Assembly (NCBI GenBank): GCA_913009475.1
Contig: CAJVYJ010000016.1
Span: 1-18,064, forward strand
Length of the DNA stretch: 18,064 nucleotides
From: an uncultured Actinomycetes bacterium
Lineage (GTDB): Bacteria; Actinomycetota; Aquicultoria; CAJVYJ01
Reading direction: 5' to 3'
Shown: piece after piece, positions 1 through 6,430 of the stretch
Numbering within the stretch: the stretch's first letter is position 1
Layout: each line of letters begins with the position of its first letter
Made by a program: the position numbers and the translations under genes
Notes under the pieces: model-generated
Seen by the model: only the letters and a program-made list of their open reading frames with translations
Databases searched by the model: none
What the model was told of the DNA's origin: nothing

Positions 1-69
1 TTTTTTTTTTTAATGATACGGCGACCACCGAGATCTACACTCTTTCCCTACACGACGCTCTTCCGATCT
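1..69 (+). other. Illumina flow-cell linker and P5/TruSeq adapter (artefact)
   Basis: Eleven T residues are followed at 12-69 by the complete 58-nt Illumina P5 plus TruSeq universal adapter, from AATGATACGGCGACC to the terminal CGCTCTTCCGATCT. The T-run matches the poly-T linker of the grafted flow-cell oligonucleotide. This is sequencing construct, not genome. Biological sequence begins at 70, in the middle of thiD. Confidence 0.98.
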
Positions 70-476
70 AAGAAAAATTGCTGCCGTTGGCTGAGATAGT
101 GACGCCGAATATAGGTGAGGCGGAAGCTTTGACTAACCAGAAGATATCTAATTTCGATGAGATGAAAATAGCGGCGCAGACGTTACGCGAATTGGGAGCA
201 AAAAACGTTTTTTTAAAGGGCGGACATCTTGGCGACGGCGCTACGGATATCCTACTTAGTGACGATAATCTCAAAATTTTAAGAGGCGAGCCTGTTAAAG
301 ACGGACAAGTTCACGGTACCGGCTGTATCCTATCGTCGATTATCGCGGTTGAACTGGGCAAGGGAAATTCGGTCTTATCGGCGGCGCTAAAAGCTAAAGC
401 GATGGTTAACCTGGCGATAAAGCACTCGCTTAAGATCGGACGGGGTCATAACGTCGCTGATTGGGAACGAATGTAA
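70..476 (+). CDS. thiD: Hydroxymethylpyrimidine/phosphomethylpyrimidine kinase ThiD, C-terminal part
   Basis: ThiD phosphorylates HMP and HMP-P in cytosolic thiamine biosynthesis, and belongs to the ribokinase fold. About 135 C-terminal residues are present. The reading frame starts with the partial codon at 70-71 and reads EKLLPLAEIVTPN. The visible ribokinase/ThiD landmarks are VTPNIGEAEALT, LGAKNVFLKGGHL and the catalytic anion-hole segment HGTGCILSS, which contains the GTGC motif typical of the family. The usual length is about 260-270 residues, so roughly the N-terminal half is missing because the contig begins here. The in-frame TTG at 78 is not the true start. The protein ends in RGHNVADWERM and the TAA at 474-476. 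YjbQ, also linked to thiamine phosphate synthesis, lies 2.7 kb downstream but is not in the same operon. Confidence 0.93.
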
Positions 477-505
477 TTCCGGTACGAGGCTCTCCAAAAA
501 AATCT

Positions 506-535
506 TTGACATCTTCAAACAATCAAGAATATAAT
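506..535 (+). promoter_or_regulatory. Consensus sigma70 promoter of the beta-propeller gene
   Basis: A perfect TTGACA at 506-511 and a perfect TATAAT at 530-535 are separated by 18 bp. Transcription would begin near 542. A purine-rich Shine-Dalgarno site (GAGGGG, 562-567) lies five bases before the ATG at 573. Both hexamers match consensus exactly, which predicts strong, housekeeping-type transcription. Confidence 0.85.
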
Positions 536-572
536 AAATCAACAAATAAACCCTAACCTTCGAGGGGACACC

Positions 573-2633
573 ATGAAAGCGATCGTCTCTGATTCCAAGT
601 TTTATCTAATCCTTTTCGCCTTACTGGTTCTAACAACTCTTTTTTCCTTATCTTTATTGGTCTCGCCGCCGGCCTTAGCTCTGGACAGCTCTGTCACTAC
701 CGCCACCGCTGATCAGTATGATCCGGCCATCTACGGCGACAAAGTGGTTTGGCGGGACGATCGCAACTATAGTACCAATGGCGCCGATATCTATATGTAT
801 AATCTGACTACCGGGGTGGAGTCAGCAATCACTACCGCCACCGATGGTCAGAGCCATCCGTCTATCTATGGCGATAAGGTGGTTTGGTCCGACAATCGCA
901 ATAATAGCACCAGCGGCGCTGATATTTATATGTACAATCTAACTACCGGGGTGGAGTCGCCTATTACTACCGCCGCTGTTGATCAGTATCGTCCGGCCAT
1001 CTACGGCGACAAGGTGGTTTGGGAAGACAATCGCAACGGCAACTGGGATATATATATGTACAATCTAACTACCGGGGTGGAGTCGCCCGTCACTACCGCC
1101 ACCGCTAATCAGAAATATCCGGCCATCTACGGCAATAAGATTGTCTGGGAAGACAATCGTAACGGCAACTACGATATCTATATGTATAATCTGACTACCG
1201 GCGTGGAGTCAGCAATCACTACCGCCACCGATGATCAGCAAAATCCGGCCATCTACGGCGATAAGGTGGTTTGGCAGGACAAACGCAACGGCAACGCTGA
1301 TATCTATATGTACAACCTGACAACCGGGGTAGAGTCAGCAATCACCACCAACACCGCTGCTCAATACAGACCGGCCATCTACGGCGACAAAGTGGTTTGG
1401 TACGACTATCGCAACAGCGGTACCAGCGGCACTGATATCTATATGTACAACCTGACTACCGGGGTGGAATCGCCTGTTACTACTGCCACCGCAAACCAGT
1501 CTTCTCCGGCCATCTATGGCGACAAGGTGTTTTGGACAGACTATCGCAACGGCAACTATGATATTTACATGAACACCCTGCCAACCACCCCCAGAGCTAT
1601 GGCCGGCACCCAGGGCTGGGATAGCGGCATCGGCAATTGGGACTGGGCGGGCAGTAAAGTCGCCTCCGGCGACTTTAACGGCGACGGTCTGATGGACTTG
1701 GTGGCCTTCTACGGCTACGGCGCTACCAGAGAGACTAAAGCTTGGGTTTTTATCAATGACGGCCACGGCGGTTATGATTCTCCCGTAGTTTGGTGGGATT
1801 CAGGGCCCAACAACTGGGACTGGGCCGGTACCAAGTTAACCGTAGGTGATTACAACGGCGACGGTTTGGCCGATATCGGCGCTCTCTACGGCTATGCCGC
1901 TCAGCATCAAACTAGAGCTTTTATCTTTACTTCCAACGGCACCAATGGTTTTAACGCTCCCGGTACTTGGTGGGACTCCGGTCCCGGTAACTGGGACTGG
2001 GCCGGAACTAAGTTAACATCAGGTGATTATAACGGTGACGGTGTCGATGACATCGGGGCTCTTTACGGTTACGCGACTGAGCGTCAGTCACGCGCCTTTA
2101 TCTTTACTTCCAACGGCACCAATGCTTTTAACGCTCCTACTACTTGGTGGGACAGCGGTCCCGGCAATTGGGACTGGGCCGGTACCAAGCTAAGCAGCGG
2201 TGACTATAACGCTGATGGGCTAAGTGATATGAGTGCTTTATACGGCTATGCCGCCCAACATCAAACCAGAGCTTTTGTCTTTACTTCCAACGGCATCAAC
2301 GCCTTTAACGCTCCTACTACTTGGTGGGACTCAGGTCCCGGCAACTGGGACTGGAACGGCTCCACCCCGCTTAGCGGAGATTTCAGCGGCGACGGCCAGG
2401 ACGACTTAGCCGTCTTTTACGGCTATAGCGGCAACCAAACCAAGATCTGGCAGTTCGACTCTAACACTACTACTTTTGCCGCTCCTTATGCCGCCTGGGA
2501 CTCAGGCGCGGGTAATTGGAATTATGCCAACAGTAAAATCGTCTCCGGTGATTTAAACAGTGACGCTAAAGCCGACATATCCGCTTTCTATAACTATCCC
2601 GGCTTACAAACAAAAGTTTTTAATCTGAAGTAG
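573..2633 (+). CDS. Secreted double beta-propeller protein (TolB-like and FG-GAP/VCBS repeats)
   Basis: This 686-residue protein starts with a signal peptide: a hydrophobic core at about residues 10-30, then PPALALDSS with likely cleavage after ALA (residue 36). Residues 40-330 hold seven near-identical units of about 40-47 residues built on PAIYGDKVVW.D.RNGN.DIYMYNLTTGVE, the TolB/WD40-like propeller repeat. Residues 335-686 hold six units of about 60 residues, each starting WDSG.GNWDWAGTK and containing a calcium-binding loop of the DxNxDGxxD type (DFNGDGLMD, DYNGDGLAD, DYNGDGVDD). In the last unit the loop is degraded to DLNSDAKAD. No sortase motif or C-terminal anchor is visible, so I infer release or non-covalent surface attachment. 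Binding to glycans or proteins is plausible for the fold, but the sequence does not show a ligand. It is transcribed alone from the consensus promoter. Confidence 0.85.
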   Translation: MKAIVSDSKFYLILFALLVLTTLFSLSLLVSPPALALDSSVTTATADQYDPAIYGDKVVWRDDRNYSTNGADIYMYNLTTGVESAITTATDGQSHPSIYGDKVVWSDNRNNSTSGADIYMYNLTTGVESPITTAAVDQYRPAIYGDKVVWEDNRNGNWDIYMYNLTTGVESPVTTATANQKYPAIYGNKIVWEDNRNGNYDIYMYNLTTGVESAITTATDDQQNPAIYGDKVVWQDKRNGNADIYMYNLTTGVESAITTNTAAQYRPAIYGDKVVWYDYRNSGTSGTDIYMYNLTTGVESPVTTATANQSSPAIYGDKVFWTDYRNGNYDIYMNTLPTTPRAMAGTQGWDSGIGNWDWAGSKVASGDFNGDGLMDLVAFYGYGATRETKAWVFINDGHGGYDSPVVWWDSGPNNWDWAGTKLTVGDYNGDGLADIGALYGYAAQHQTRAFIFTSNGTNGFNAPGTWWDSGPGNWDWAGTKLTSGDYNGDGVDDIGALYGYATERQSRAFIFTSNGTNAFNAPTTWWDSGPGNWDWAGTKLSSGDYNADGLSDMSALYGYAAQHQTRAFVFTSNGINAFNAPTTWWDSGPGNWDWNGSTPLSGDFSGDGQDDLAVFYGYSGNQTKIWQFDSNTTTFAAPYAAWDSGAGNWNYANSKIVSGDLNSDAKADISAFYNYPGLQTKVFNLK

Positions 2634-3014
2634 GCTTAATGGGGTCAGATCTTCAATCTTGACAATTTATTAACGGGGATGGGCTATGGGTGATGAGACC
2701 CATCCCTGCATGTTCTTACACCTTACACCCATCCGTCTTGGTCCTAACCCTCAAAATCATAAGGCGCCAGATAAACTGGCGCGCTACACATCTACCCTCG
2801 CCCCTCAACGTCCTGCTCTTCCACCACTGTCATTCCCGACTCCGATCGGACACCCGTAATATTAAGAAGCATTAAATAGTCTTAAATGGGAATAATGATT
2901 AAATCTGTTCGATGTTATTGTTATGAAAAATTAATGTTGTAAATTGTCTGCTATTATTAATTAATCGCCTAGAGTTCCGGGCGAAAAGTACCGTCGGCCG
3001 GTCAATAAAGAGAA
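2634..3014. other. Gene-free spacer with REP-like remnants
   Basis: No credible gene lies between the propeller gene and yjbQ. The first part (2640-2665) reads TGGGGTCAGATCTTC followed by an ATCTTGACAA tail, a phrase I associate from memory with intergenic REP-like repeats. Next, GGGATGGG (2676-2683) pairs with CCCATCCC (2699-2706) across a 15-nt loop. A separate palindromic repeat follows at 2763-2787. At 2979-3000 the string CGAAAAGTACCG recurs near 11592. The rest is AT-rich and unremarkable. Confidence 0.5.
2763..2787 (-). repeat. REP-like palindrome, GTAGCGCG family, copy 1
   Basis: GCGCCAG (2764-2770) and CTGGCGC (2776-2782) form a perfect 7-bp hairpin with the loop ATAAA, followed by GCTAC. 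Read on the minus strand it begins GTAGCGCGCCAGTTTAT. The same layout recurs at 5700-5723 (opposite orientation) and 5745-5768 (same orientation), with stem substitutions that mostly keep pairing through G-U or paired changes. Confidence 0.65.
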
Positions 3015-3131
3015 CGCGGCCGAGAGCCCGAGATGGTAGGCAGCCGAACGCCGAGATGAGGGACGCGTACATTTTGGTACGTGACCGAAAAGAGGCGGAG
3101 GATAACACCGCAGATTGGGTTGGCGGCCGCG
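3015..3131. repeat. Structured repeat element A (conserved-core family)
   Basis: This is a 117-nt element closed by a perfect 8-bp terminal stem, CGCGGCCG (3015-3022) with CGGCCGCG (3124-3131). Inside is the 5' block GAGATGGTAGGCAGCC (3030-3045), then an inner hairpin CGCGTAC/GTACGTG (3064-3070 with 3077-3083, loop ATTTTG), then the 3' block GGATAACACCGCAGATTGG. Elements B and C show the same order of blocks and stems. It ends 45 bp before the yjbQ start, so it could sit in that gene's 5' leader. Its function and transcribed strand are unknown. Confidence 0.6.
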
Positions 3132-3176
3132 CTTCTAGGCTGAAAGTGGCGGCTTTTGATTAAAGAAAGTAGGAAT

Positions 3177-3602
3177 ATGGCTTTTAAGAGTTTTAGGGAA
3201 TATCTGTGGTTTGAAACTGAAAAGCGTCGTGATTTTGTCAATATCACTCCGCAAATAGAGGCATTAATCCAGAAAAGTGGGATTCAGGAGGGGCTCTGCT
3301 TAGTCAACGCGATGCATATTACTGCCAGTATTTTTATCAATGATGCTGAAGACGGGTTGTTGCAAGACTTTGACCGCTGGCTGGAGGAGCTGGCACCCCA
3401 CGAACCGGTGACAAACTATAAGCACCATCTGACTGGTGAGATAAACGGTGACGCGCATCTAAAAAGAACTATTATGGGACGAGAGGCGGTCATAGCCGTT
3501 ACAGAAGGCCGACTTGATTTAGGCCCATGGGAACAGATATTTTACGGTGAGTTTGACGGGCGCCGCCGTAAACGGGTTATGGTAAAAATTATCGGGGGTT
3601 AG
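3177..3602 (+). CDS. yjbQ: YjbQ/UPF0047 family protein (secondary thiamine-phosphate synthase type)
   Basis: This 141-residue protein matches the YjbQ/UPF0047 family almost end to end. It carries NAMHITASIFIND, the histidine pair NYKHHLTGE, NGDAHLKRTIMGRE and the C-terminal signature GRLDLGPWEQIFYGEFDG. Homologues are small trimeric cytosolic proteins. E. coli YjbQ has weak thiamine-phosphate synthase activity, but the physiological role is unsettled. I chose the ATG at 3177 because the family begins close to this residue. The longer in-frame TTG at 3156 would overlap the leader, and the AGGA at 3171-3174 is unusually close to the ATG, so the start is moderately uncertain. It is a single-gene unit, and structured element A lies just upstream. 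Confidence 0.9.
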   Translation: MAFKSFREYLWFETEKRRDFVNITPQIEALIQKSGIQEGLCLVNAMHITASIFINDAEDGLLQDFDRWLEELAPHEPVTNYKHHLTGEINGDAHLKRTIMGREAVIAVTEGRLDLGPWEQIFYGEFDGRRRKRVMVKIIGG

Positions 3603-3711
3603 CTCCTTGGGGACGTTCCTCAAATTCTACAAATACTTACTTCGGCTTTTCTTTCCTTTCGTGGATCTTACCGGATAAGCCTAGAATCTTCTCCTGATAA
3701 TGCTTAAAGAC
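3603..3711. other. Short convergent spacer with a REP-like phrase
   Basis: This spacer separates convergent yjbQ and the minus-strand ABC operon. At 3605-3626 it carries TTGGGGACGTTCCTCAAATT, a phrase I recall as common in REP-like intergenic repeats of many genomes (memory only). I see no clear intrinsic terminator for either side. Confidence 0.35.
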
Positions 3712-4479
3712 TTAAAGTTCCTGTCTTTGAAATATCATTGCGCTCATTAATAGGAGTACAAACACAAGTAGTAGTGATATAACTATCGGCCAAAAGCTTA
3801 CAGATATCGTGGCATTGCCTGAAACAATATCATTTGCTTGATTGATGATAGCACCGGGAGAGTATTTTGTAAGACTTTTTGTGATACTGGGCAGCAGCGA
3901 TAGGATAAATAAGGCAATAAGGGCAAGTCCGCCGGTGGCAATTTGGTTAGCGAAAATAGTGCTAAAAAATAACGTAATGGAAATTATTAAAATCATGTAC
4001 GCGGCGTAATCTAAAGTACCTAAGGCAAAGTTATTAAAACTTACATTTTTAAAAAGAAACATTGTATATATATAACAAACAACGCTGCCGATAATTACTG
4101 ATACTAAAATTATTACGGTTTGTGCAACAAATTTAGAAATAACAATCCAGGCTCTTGAGATAGGTTTGGTAACAACTAGCGTAAGCGTGCCTCTGGATTT
4201 TTCTTCGCTCATTAGACCCATGGTAAATAAAATTATTGCCAGCATTCCTATCTGAGAAAGGTTTTTAAAATATTGGAGGAATGAATCGACAGCGGTTTGC
4301 GGCGGGATATTTATTATGATGCCTTGTGATTTTAACTGAGACTTGAAAAGATCGGGAAGAATTTTAACAACAATCGGGCTAAGCATTCCAAAAAATAAAA
4401 AAATAAGAGGAATTACCCAAATCCTATATGTCTTAATAATTTCTTTGAATTCTTTTTTCAGAAAAGTGAGGTTACTCAT
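3712..4479 (-). CDS. ABC-2 type transporter permease (YxlG-like)
   Basis: This is an integral membrane subunit of about 255 residues with roughly six hydrophobic spans and no nucleotide-binding motifs. It shows the ABC-2 permease hallmarks: a first span after a basic N-terminus (KKEFKEIIKTYRIW), a large extracytoplasmic loop rich in polar residues, then the cytosolic motif GLMSEEKSRGTLTLVVTKPISR, which typically contacts the ATPase. I chose the ATG at 4479 because it overlaps the ATPase stop by eight bases, typical of translational coupling; an in-frame TTG lies nine bases earlier. Its order after a PLDc_N protein and an ATPase matches B. subtilis yxlE-yxlF-yxlG, part of the sigY operon. The exported substrate is unknown. 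The permease itself looks intact even though its ATPase does not. Confidence 0.85.
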   Translation of the reverse strand: MSNLTFLKKEFKEIIKTYRIWVIPLIFLFFGMLSPIVVKILPDLFKSQLKSQGIIINIPPQTAVDSFLQYFKNLSQIGMLAIILFTMGLMSEEKSRGTLTLVVTKPISRAWIVISKFVAQTVIILVSVIIGSVVCYIYTMFLFKNVSFNNFALGTLDYAAYMILIISITLFFSTIFANQIATGGLALIALFILSLLPSITKSLTKYSPGAIINQANDIVSGNATISVSFWPIVISLLLVFVLLLMSAMIFQRQEL

Positions 4480-5185
4480 TATTATCAACTATTTTAATAA
4501 ATATATTCTCAAGAGAAGGCTCCACTATTTTAAAGTAATTGAGGCGAAGACCTGAGTTTGCTATAAGAGAAAGTAACTCAGATTGTCCCTTTTTCATATC
4601 ATTTGGTTTTATTTTTAAGACATTATCATCGGAGACAACATCTATCACCCAAGCATAGCTGTTTAACTGCCTCACAAAGTCCTTGGGGTCAGAATCAAAT
4701 TCGAGTTGAAAAGACTGTTGCGCATATTTTTCCTTTAACGAATGAATGTCTGATTCAATCATATCCAGTATCTCTTTGCGTCCCATAGGATCAAGAGCGG
4801 AAGTGGGTTCGTCAAGAAATAGGACCTCCGGATCATTTACTAATTTTGTTTTTAACTTACTACTTGTTATTTGAAAAATATTTCCAATAAATGTCAAATA
4901 TTCTCTAGCAGTCATCCATCCATAAAATACCGGTGTTTCAGGCAGATAACCTATCTTTTTTTGGATTTCGTGCAATTTAGTATTAATGTTGAGGCCAAGA
5001 ATATTTGCTGTTCCCGATGATGGTCGTGCCAGGCCTACCAATAACCTTAGAGTGGTAGTTTTACCGGCGCCATTGGGGCCGAGGAAGGCAAAAATCGCGC
5101 CTTTTTCAACTCTTAGGTCAAGATGATCAAGGGCATAATTTTCATCAAATTTTTTAGAAAGGGCTAAGGTCTCAATCGCCAACAT
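4472..5185 (-). CDS. ABC transporter ATPase lacking signature motif and H-loop (YxlF-like)
   Basis: The N-terminal half is a normal ABC-2 exporter ATPase with Walker A GPNGAGKTT (residues 36-44) and the Q-loop region GYLPETPVFYGW (79-90). Walker B VLFLDEP (121-127) and D-loop SALDP (129-133) are also present. However, the LSGGQ-type signature, expected between REYLTFIGNIFQI and LVNDPEVLF, is absent. So is the switch histidine segment (STH), expected between EILDMIES and DIHSLKEKY. The protein is 237 residues where relatives are about 300, consistent with two in-frame losses of roughly 30-40 residues each, near 4850 and 4750. Both missing motifs are needed for ATP hydrolysis in known ABC proteins, so this copy is probably inactive or misassembled. 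It overlaps both neighbours in a tight operon. Confidence 0.85.
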   Translation of the reverse strand: MLAIETLALSKKFDENYALDHLDLRVEKGAIFAFLGPNGAGKTTTLRLLVGLARPSSGTANILGLNINTKLHEIQKKIGYLPETPVFYGWMTAREYLTFIGNIFQITSSKLKTKLVNDPEVLFLDEPTSALDPMGRKEILDMIESDIHSLKEKYAQQSFQLEFDSDPKDFVRQLNSYAWVIDVVSDDNVLKIKPNDMKKGQSELLSLIANSGLRLNYFKIVEPSLENIFIKIVDNNE

Positions 5186-5384
5186 TTATGGTTTCTTTTC
5201 TCCCGGCAACTAAGTAGATTATTGGTCCAATCATGTTTAATAAAATGATAATAAATAACCAGAGAATTTTATTTCCACCGGTAACTGTCTTTCTTTTTGA
5301 CAAGTCAACTAAAGCGTAGATCATTAGCGTTAATTGAATAACTAAGAGAGGAAGTAATAGCGGAATAAGTTCATAAATATTCAA
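5172..5384 (-). CDS. PLDc_N-domain small membrane protein (YxlE-like)
   Basis: This is a 70-residue protein with two transmembrane segments: residues 5-27 and, after the basic loop SKRKTVTGGNK, residues 40-61. The pattern ALVDLSKRKTVTGGNKILWLFIIILLNMIGPIIYLVAGR matches the PLDc_N (phospholipase D N-terminal, stand-alone) family, but no phospholipase domain is present. B. subtilis YxlE, of this family, sits next to the YxlF/YxlG transporter and acts as a negative regulator of SigY activity. No sigma factor gene is visible here. The start is TTG at 5384 with a GGGAG ribosome site six bases upstream. Its stop overlaps the ATPase start by 14 bp, and it is the first gene of the operon. Confidence 0.85.
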   Translation of the reverse strand: MNIYELIPLLLPLLVIQLTLMIYALVDLSKRKTVTGGNKILWLFIIILLNMIGPIIYLVAGRKETINVGD

Positions 5385-5388
5385 ATTT

Positions 5389-5402
5389 AGCTCCCTGGAG
5401 CT
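5389..5402. promoter_or_regulatory. Perfect palindrome over the PLDc_N ribosome-binding site
   Basis: AGCTCCCTGGAGCT is a perfect 14-bp dyad. On the minus strand it contains the GGGAG Shine-Dalgarno of the TTG-initiated first gene of the ABC operon. It could occlude the ribosome site or bind a repressor, or it may be chance. Confidence 0.35.
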
Positions 5403-5526
5403 TGAAATCTATTTATACAAGTTCAAATTTATCAGATTATGAAATATAGGTCAAAATCTGTCCTGTTAGAAGTGGGTGATGGAGCGTAGAAATGAGAGAG
5501 CTAGGGGAGATAAGAGCGTAAAACGT

Positions 5527-5554
5527 GTAGGGGCGGGCCTTGCGCCCGCCCGTA
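5527..5554. repeat. GC-rich palindromic repeat, copy 1
   Basis: This is a 28-nt unit starting GTAG, with arms GGGCGGGC and GCCCGCCC around the loop CTTGC, ending GTA. It is identical over all 28 nt to the copy at 11628-11655; a variant with a different loop is at 5841-5870. Confidence 0.85.
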
Positions 5555-5590
5555 TAGATTTTGGTAGCGACATCTTCACCCCCACCCCAG

Positions 5591-5613
5591 CCCTCCCCCG
5601 TCGAGGGGGAGGG
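5591..5613. repeat. Palindrome CCCTCCCCC-GTCGA-GGGGGAGGG
   Basis: Perfect 9-bp arms flank the loop GTCGA, preceded by CACCCCCACCCCAG. A looser relative, CCCCTCTTT-AGC-AAAGAGGGG, is at 9219-9239. Both look like dispersed REP-type intergenic hairpins and have no T-tract on either strand. Confidence 0.6.
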
Positions 5614-5699
5614 AGAAATAAGTGAACCGTGTATTCTCGCTAACACCGGAATGACAAACTTAATAACAATGGAAATAACAGTGGTAGCCGGGGAGATGT

Positions 5700-5723
5700 G
5701 TAGCGCGTCAGTTTATCCGGCGT
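5700..5723 (+). repeat. REP-like palindrome, GTAGCGCG family, copy 2
   Basis: The unit GTAGCGCGTCAGTTTATCC lies in the opposite orientation to copy 1. Arms GCGTCAG and CCGGCGT pair with G-U pairs and one mismatch around TTTAT. Confidence 0.55.
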
Positions 5724-5744
5724 CTCGTGACTTTATTTAAAAAA

Positions 5745-5768
5745 GCGGGAGACAAACTCTCGCGCTAC
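5745..5768 (-). repeat. REP-like palindrome, GTAGCGCG family, copy 3
   Basis: GCGGGAG (5745-5751) pairs with CTCTCGC (5757-5763) with one G-U, loop ACAAA, then GCTAC. Only 21 bp separate it from copy 2, which faces it in inverted orientation, a BIME-like pairing. Confidence 0.55.
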
Positions 5769-5840
5769 AAGCTCCTCCGATTACCAGGAGCCTGACCTGA
5801 TTGAAGAGTTAGGTGGATGAAATATAATATATGAAAAGTT

Positions 5841-5870
5841 GTAGGGGCGGGCCCCCGTGCCCGCCCGTGA
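5841..5870. repeat. GC-rich palindromic repeat, variant copy 2
   Basis: It has the same GTAG start and the same GGGCGGGC/GCCCGCCC arms as the copies at 5527 and 11628, but the loop is CCCCGT. Conserved arms with a changed loop indicate that the hairpin is the maintained feature. Confidence 0.75.
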
Positions 5871-5878
5871 GACGAAGG

Positions 5879-5931
5879 CCGTAAATCATAAATTGTAAAT
5901 CGTAGACCAGAAGGTTTGTCGCTGAGCAGAT
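5879..5931 (+). repeat. Direct-repeat cassette CGTAAAT...ACCAGA, copy 1 (partial element C)
   Basis: An AT-rich module made of GTAAATCATAAATTG and GTAAATCGTAG leads into ACCAGAAGGTTTGTCGCTG and GAGCAGAT. Bases 5906-5931 are identical to 6457-6482, the left end of element C. After 5931 the similarity stops, so this is a truncated copy. The region near 5943-5969 contains the same GTAAATC words inverted (CGATTATCGATTTACGCG). Confidence 0.65.
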
Positions 5932-6140
5932 GCATTATCCCGATTAACGATTTCGATTATCGATTTACGCGAGGGAAAGAAAAAGCTCAGCGAGGATGTA
6001 AATTGTAAATCGACGGCCTGTAAAGCCGGCCTAATCGGGGAGCGAAAGAATAACCCTCGCTAACGCTCCGAGAAATATAGGGGACGTTGGTTGCGATTGT
6101 TGCATGCTTGATTGGTAACTATATTAATTAGAGAGTGAGT

Positions 6141-6228
6141 TATAATGCGGGCAATTATTTATCTGTCAGGCCCCGCGGGAAACCAACGGCCACCAATCTG
6201 AAACTCGAGTTTCAGATGTTTGTTTTTG
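6141..6228 (+). ncRNA. Candidate small non-coding transcript with terminator (unassigned)
   Basis: A perfect TATAAT (6141-6146) lacks a recognisable -35 at normal spacing. Downstream lies a GC-rich segment, GTCAGGCCCCGCGGGAAACC with ACGGCC. Then comes a 22-bp perfect dyad at 6196-6217: stem ATCTGAAAC/GTTTCAGAT with loop TCGA, followed by the T-rich GTTTGTTTTTG. This could be a roughly 75-nt RNA ending in an intrinsic terminator. I recognise no Rfam family and no ORF. The dyad could instead be a protein-binding site. Confidence 0.3.
6196..6228 (+). terminator. Candidate intrinsic terminator
   Basis: A 9-bp stem ATCTGAAAC/GTTTCAGAT with a TCGA loop is followed by a broken T-tract (GTTTGTTTTTG). 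The stem is only moderately GC-rich and the T-tract is interrupted, so efficiency is uncertain. No upstream protein gene would use it. Confidence 0.4.
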
Positions 6229-6292
6229 CAGCTAAGAGATGGTGAAAAATGTGAAGATGGCTTGGATTGTCAGTTCAAACAAAAAAATCACA

Positions 6293-6430
6293 CGTAAATT
6301 GTAAATCATAAATCGTGGACCAGAGTGCTTACAAGGGGATGGATGGTAGGAAGCCAGGCGGCTATAAGTAGAGCGTATGCTTTATACGTGACGCGCATAG
6401 CCGCCGCCGGCTGACAACGCAGAAAACGGG
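6293..6430. repeat. Direct-repeat cassette copy 2 plus structured element B
   Basis: The leader CGTAAATTGTAAATC and ATAAATCGTGGACCAGAG opens the unit. Element B follows with 5' block GATGGTAGGAAGCC (6342-6355) and stem GGCGGCTAT (6357-6365) pairing perfectly with ATAGCCGCC (6397-6405). That stem is extended by AGCC/GGCT (6352-6355 with 6409-6412). Inner hairpin GCGTAT/ATACGT (6373-6378 with 6384-6389) and 3' block GGCTGACAACGCAGA complete it. No terminal closing stem like those of A and C is visible. Confidence 0.65.

Larger units (their letters stand above)
5403..6140. other. Gene-free, repeat-dense region (part 1)
   Basis: I see no credible protein gene on either strand. The stretch is made of short palindromic repeats, including the separately listed families at 5527, 5591, 5700, 5745, 5841 and 5879. 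A shared motif, GGAGCGTAGA followed by AGGGGAGATAA, occurs at 5481-5515 and again at 14859-14890. Near 6019 a GGCC-TGTAAAG-CCGGCC hairpin and near 6040 a GAGCG...ACGCTC hairpin add to the pattern. Confidence 0.55.

Noticed and set aside
1335..1766. 143-residue minus-strand frame within the propeller gene
   Set aside because: It is the antisense shadow of a repetitive coding sequence; its repeats mirror the blades.
2690..2875. 61-residue plus-strand reading frame after the propeller gene
   Set aside because: It has low-complexity composition, spans a REP-like palindrome and has no recognisable motif or ribosome site.
5437..5646. 69-residue minus-strand frame upstream of the ABC operon
   Set aside because: It reads through two palindromic repeats (5527-5554 and 5591-5613) and has low-complexity sequence.
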